Source: Chelativorans alearensis (GTDB lineage: Bacteria > Pseudomonadota > Alphaproteobacteria > Rhizobiales > Rhizobiaceae). Taken from it: 64,000 nucleotides of DNA. Position 1 is the first letter of the stretch, and the number at the start of each line of letters is the position of its first letter. Both the position numbers and the translations under genes were made by a program. A model generated the notes under the pieces. It was given only the letters and a program-made list of their open reading frames with translations, was not told the origin of the DNA and made no database searches. The stretch is taken from NCBI RefSeq assembly GCF_010993735.1, contig NZ_WQNI01000016.1:96782-160781 (forward strand). Reading direction: 5' to 3'. Below are positions 62,082-64,000 of this stretch, piece by piece.

Positions 62082-62672
62082 ATGCGAGGCACTGCGCGAT
62101 GGGCAGCGGCCATCGCCGCGTTTTTTCTGCTGGGCGCAGGCCCGACGGATGACGGGCGCTGGCTTGCCGGCGGCTATTCCTTCTCCGACGAGAACGGCGG
62201 CTTCCGCATCCGGGGCATTGCCGGCGGCGGCACCAAGGACGACCCGGTGGTGCTGACGCAGGAGCTTTACTCGGCGAGCTCGGTGGTGCTCGTCATCCGC
62301 GCGGTCGCACTGCCCCCGCCGGCCCCTAACGCCGCGCGCCATGCCGGCACGCGGCTTTATCTCAGGCTGGAGACGGTGAATGCGAGCGCGCTTGCCTGGA
62401 TCGAGTTCGCCTACGAACTGCAGGAAACGCGCGGCCTGCCCAGCACCTATGGCGACGGGCTGTCCTTCGATCAGAGGCAGACGGAAAGGGGCACAATCTC
62501 CTCCGACGCATTTTCCGTGCACAACCGGGACTTCGAGCCGCACGACAGGCTTCTGTTCAGCGAAGGCAAGGTCGACCCGGACGAGACGGCATCCTTCTCG
62601 TTCCTCGTCACCGACCTGACGCCGGTCGCCACATTCTACCTGGTGCAGGACCCGCGTATTCCCTTTTCGTGA
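62082..62672 (+). CDS. Secreted conserved hypothetical protein
   Basis: The 196-residue product has a signal peptide (MRGTARWAAAIAAFFLLGAG) and a beta-rich mature domain with SFSDENGGFRIRGIAGGGTKDDPVV, repeated aromatic-polar strands and SFSFLVTDLTPVATFYLVQDP. No known domain is recognised; similar proteins occur in Hyphomicrobiales. A perfect 11-bp hairpin, CCCATGCCCGC (62047-62057) / GCGGGCATGGG (62061-62071), ends at the GGGAGG ribosome-binding site and could influence translation. Confidence 0.7.
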   Translation: MRGTARWAAAIAAFFLLGAGPTDDGRWLAGGYSFSDENGGFRIRGIAGGGTKDDPVVLTQELYSASSVVLVIRAVALPPPAPNAARHAGTRLYLRLETVNASALAWIEFAYELQETRGLPSTYGDGLSFDQRQTERGTISSDAFSVHNRDFEPHDRLLFSEGKVDPDETASFSFLVTDLTPVATFYLVQDPRIPFS

Positions 62673-62973
62673 GGAGAGGACGGGGAGCGCCTTTATGTTG
62701 ACCGCTGGTGGAGTGTCGATGTTCAGGCATAAGGTGTCCAGTGCCGGCGGGCACCGCGGCAGCGGCGGAGGAAGTCTTCTGAAACTCATCTCCCACAATC
62801 GGCACAAAAATAAAGTCTCCTTCCCTTTCCGTTGAACTAAAATTCTGAAATCCTCTCAATACATTGTTTTGAATGTTTAACGTGCGCGATCCATATCCGT
62901 GATGGTGAAGCAGGAATATTTTCTGCTTGAAAGGCGACCCTTTAAGTTGGCTTTCGCAAAAGAGTATTGCGTC
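62673..62973. other. Intergenic region before DUF1194 gene
   Basis: About 300 bp with no convincing gene. From 62790 to 62900 it is visibly AT-rich, unlike its surroundings, which suits a promoter. I see no repeat or RNA gene. Confidence 0.4.
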
Positions 62974-63082
62974 ATGGAACGCTTTCTCAGGACAGTGCGC
63001 TCAATCGTGAAGGACACGATCATCGTGGCGGCCATCATGGTTGCCTTCATGTCCTTTCTTCGGATGGCGGAGGCGCGGGGGC

Positions 63083-63688
63083 ATGGGCGAGGGTGTGGAT
63101 ACGGCCCTGGTGTTCGTCATCGACGCTTCCTCTTCGATGGATCAAGGGCAGCTGCAGCTGGCACGGGAAAGCCATGCCGAGGCCATCATGTCGCCCGAGG
63201 TTCTGGATGCAATCCGATCCGGCCATTTTCGCCGCAGTGCCTTCGCTTTCGTCGAGTTCTCTTCGCAAAGTGCCGCGGTCGTTGAGTGGATGATCATCGA
63301 CAGTCCGGAGACCGCCGCCACATTCGCATGGCAGATCCTGCACAACGAGCGCGCCAACCTCGGCGAGCTTACCGGTATCGGCGAGGGGCTTGCCAAGGCC
63401 CTCGAGCTTATGAACGCGCTGCCGGCCGAGCCGCTTTACCGCGTCATCGATGTCGTTGGCGACGGCAAGCCGAACACCGGGGTCGATCCCGCCCCCGTCC
63501 GGGAGCTCATCATCGCGATGGGGGTCACGATCAACGGCATGCCCATGCTCGACAGCACATACGAGGACATCGAAGAGTATTACGCGCGGGAGGTTGTCGG
63601 CGGCGCCCGGGCATTTTCCATCCCGCTCGACAAGATACAGCACATGCCGACGCTTCTGCGGCGCAAACTCATCATCGAAATCGGGTGA
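63083..63688 (+). CDS. DUF1194 (von Willebrand factor A-like) protein, probably frameshifted
   Basis: The domain from GEGVDTALVFVIDASSSMDQ onward (MIDAS motif DASSS) through GDGKPNTGVDPAPVRELI to the EIG end is a DUF1194/vWA domain. No signal peptide lies in this frame. One base away, from the ATG at 62974, is MERFLRTVRSIVKDTIIVAA...MAEARG, a good signal peptide; deleting one G from the GGGGG run at 63077-63081 would join them. So either the gene is frameshifted or the run is a sequence error. I give the ATG at 63083. Confidence 0.6.
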   Translation: MGEGVDTALVFVIDASSSMDQGQLQLARESHAEAIMSPEVLDAIRSGHFRRSAFAFVEFSSQSAAVVEWMIIDSPETAATFAWQILHNERANLGELTGIGEGLAKALELMNALPAEPLYRVIDVVGDGKPNTGVDPAPVRELIIAMGVTINGMPMLDSTYEDIEEYYAREVVGGARAFSIPLDKIQHMPTLLRRKLIIEIG

Positions 63689-63776
63689 GACGTGCGCGGG
63701 CCCGCGGGGCCACAAGTACACCGGCCTCTCGTGCTCTCCCCTTGCATTGCGCGCGGCGGCGGACGACATTGGCGCC

Positions 63777-64000
63777 ATGATGGCCATCCGCGACCCAGCG
63801 CAACTGCGCGACATCCTCTCCTTCTACGCCGATTCCGGCGCCGACGAGGCGCTGGCCGAGGAGGCGCAGGACCGCTTTGCCAAGGCGAAGGAGGCGCCGG
63901 CACCCACCGAGGAGAAGAGGCCGGCGCGGGAAGCGCCCCCTGCCCCGCCCCGGCCGGCGGTGCGCGCCGCCGTCCCCGACGAGGCGCAGGCCGCGCGGGC
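63777..64000 (+). CDS. Uracil-DNA glycosylase, family 4, N-terminal part (3' end outside window)
   Basis: From the ATG at 63777 the frame is open to the window edge: MMAIRDPAQLRDILSFYADS, then a Gly-Ala-Glu segment and a Pro/Ala-rich linker. This long, low-complexity start followed by a DEAQAARA helix is characteristic of alphaproteobacterial family 4 UDGs, whose catalytic part lies beyond the window, and in Hyphomicrobiales this UDG is often near ETF-QO. The call rests on the N-terminus and context, so it is only moderately secure. Confidence 0.6.
   Translation, partial: MMAIRDPAQLRDILSFYADSGADEALAEEAQDRFAKAKEAPAPTEEKRPAREAPPAPPRPAVRAAVPDEAQAAR

Overview
The window is GC-rich chromosomal DNA from an alphaproteobacterium of the order Hyphomicrobiales, probably a Phyllobacteriaceae-type organism (Mesorhizobium, Nitratireductor and Chelativorans relatives). 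This rests on gene order (rpoZ-rsh / DUF2062-acpS-lepB-rnc-era-recO / NYN-udg-smpB-dapA-slt), on the rhizobial porin family with its GTETCLKIGGYVRYE motif, on RirA-type TGA-N9-TCA iron boxes, and on many interspersed palindromes of the rhizobial kind. The genus is an inference. No plasmid, phage or CRISPR signature was seen.

Layout. 1-13.6 kb is a housekeeping block: the end of an MFS transporter, RecO/Era/RNase III/signal peptidase/AcpS, the (p)ppGpp enzyme with omega, an NYN nuclease with a family 5 uracil-DNA glycosylase, SmpB/DapA and a lytic transglycosylase. 13.7-19 kb holds a hydrolase, two head-to-head paralogous porins flanking a tRNA-Ser(GCT), and a lone tyrosine recombinase. 19.2-23.1 kb has an aminotransferase, an AI-2E-type permease and small membrane proteins. 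23.2-40.6 kb is a leucine-degradation locus (TetR, isovaleryl-CoA dehydrogenase, methylcrotonyl-CoA carboxylase beta and alpha). Its two carboxylase genes are about 12 kb apart, separated by a lower-GC DUF5131/TcmP pair, a DUF922 protease, an iron-siderophore ABC system with two predicted RirA boxes, and a 1251-residue outer-membrane barrel.

40.7-48.4 kb contains pdxJ, a STAS-like protein, a RecD-like helicase, and the acetolactate synthase genes interleaved with two toxin-antitoxin modules in the order ilvB-vapB-vapC-ilvN-mazE-mazF, all on one strand behind a leader peptide (MMTTGILVVGTHMGRAA) and attenuator. 48.5-64 kb has a GNAT enzyme, an orphan HerA ATPase, a GST, AMP nucleosidase, an FAD oxidase with a divergent HxlR regulator, a LysR regulator, an EEP hydrolase, ETF-ubiquinone oxidoreductase, BluB, a secreted protein, a frameshifted DUF1194 protein and the start of a family 4 uracil-DNA glycosylase.

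Genes that work together: Ivd and Mcc feed leucine carbon onward and Ivd electrons go to ETF and then the ETF-QO encoded here; the Fec-type genes form one iron importer; IlvB and IlvN form one enzyme. The least ordinary features are the toxin-antitoxin modules inside the branched-chain amino acid operon, the convergent DUF5131/TcmP pair, a roughly 0.5-kb non-coding repeat found twice directly 3' of genes in the same relative orientation, and inverted heptamer arrays at convergent gene ends that place stop codons in all frames on both sides.
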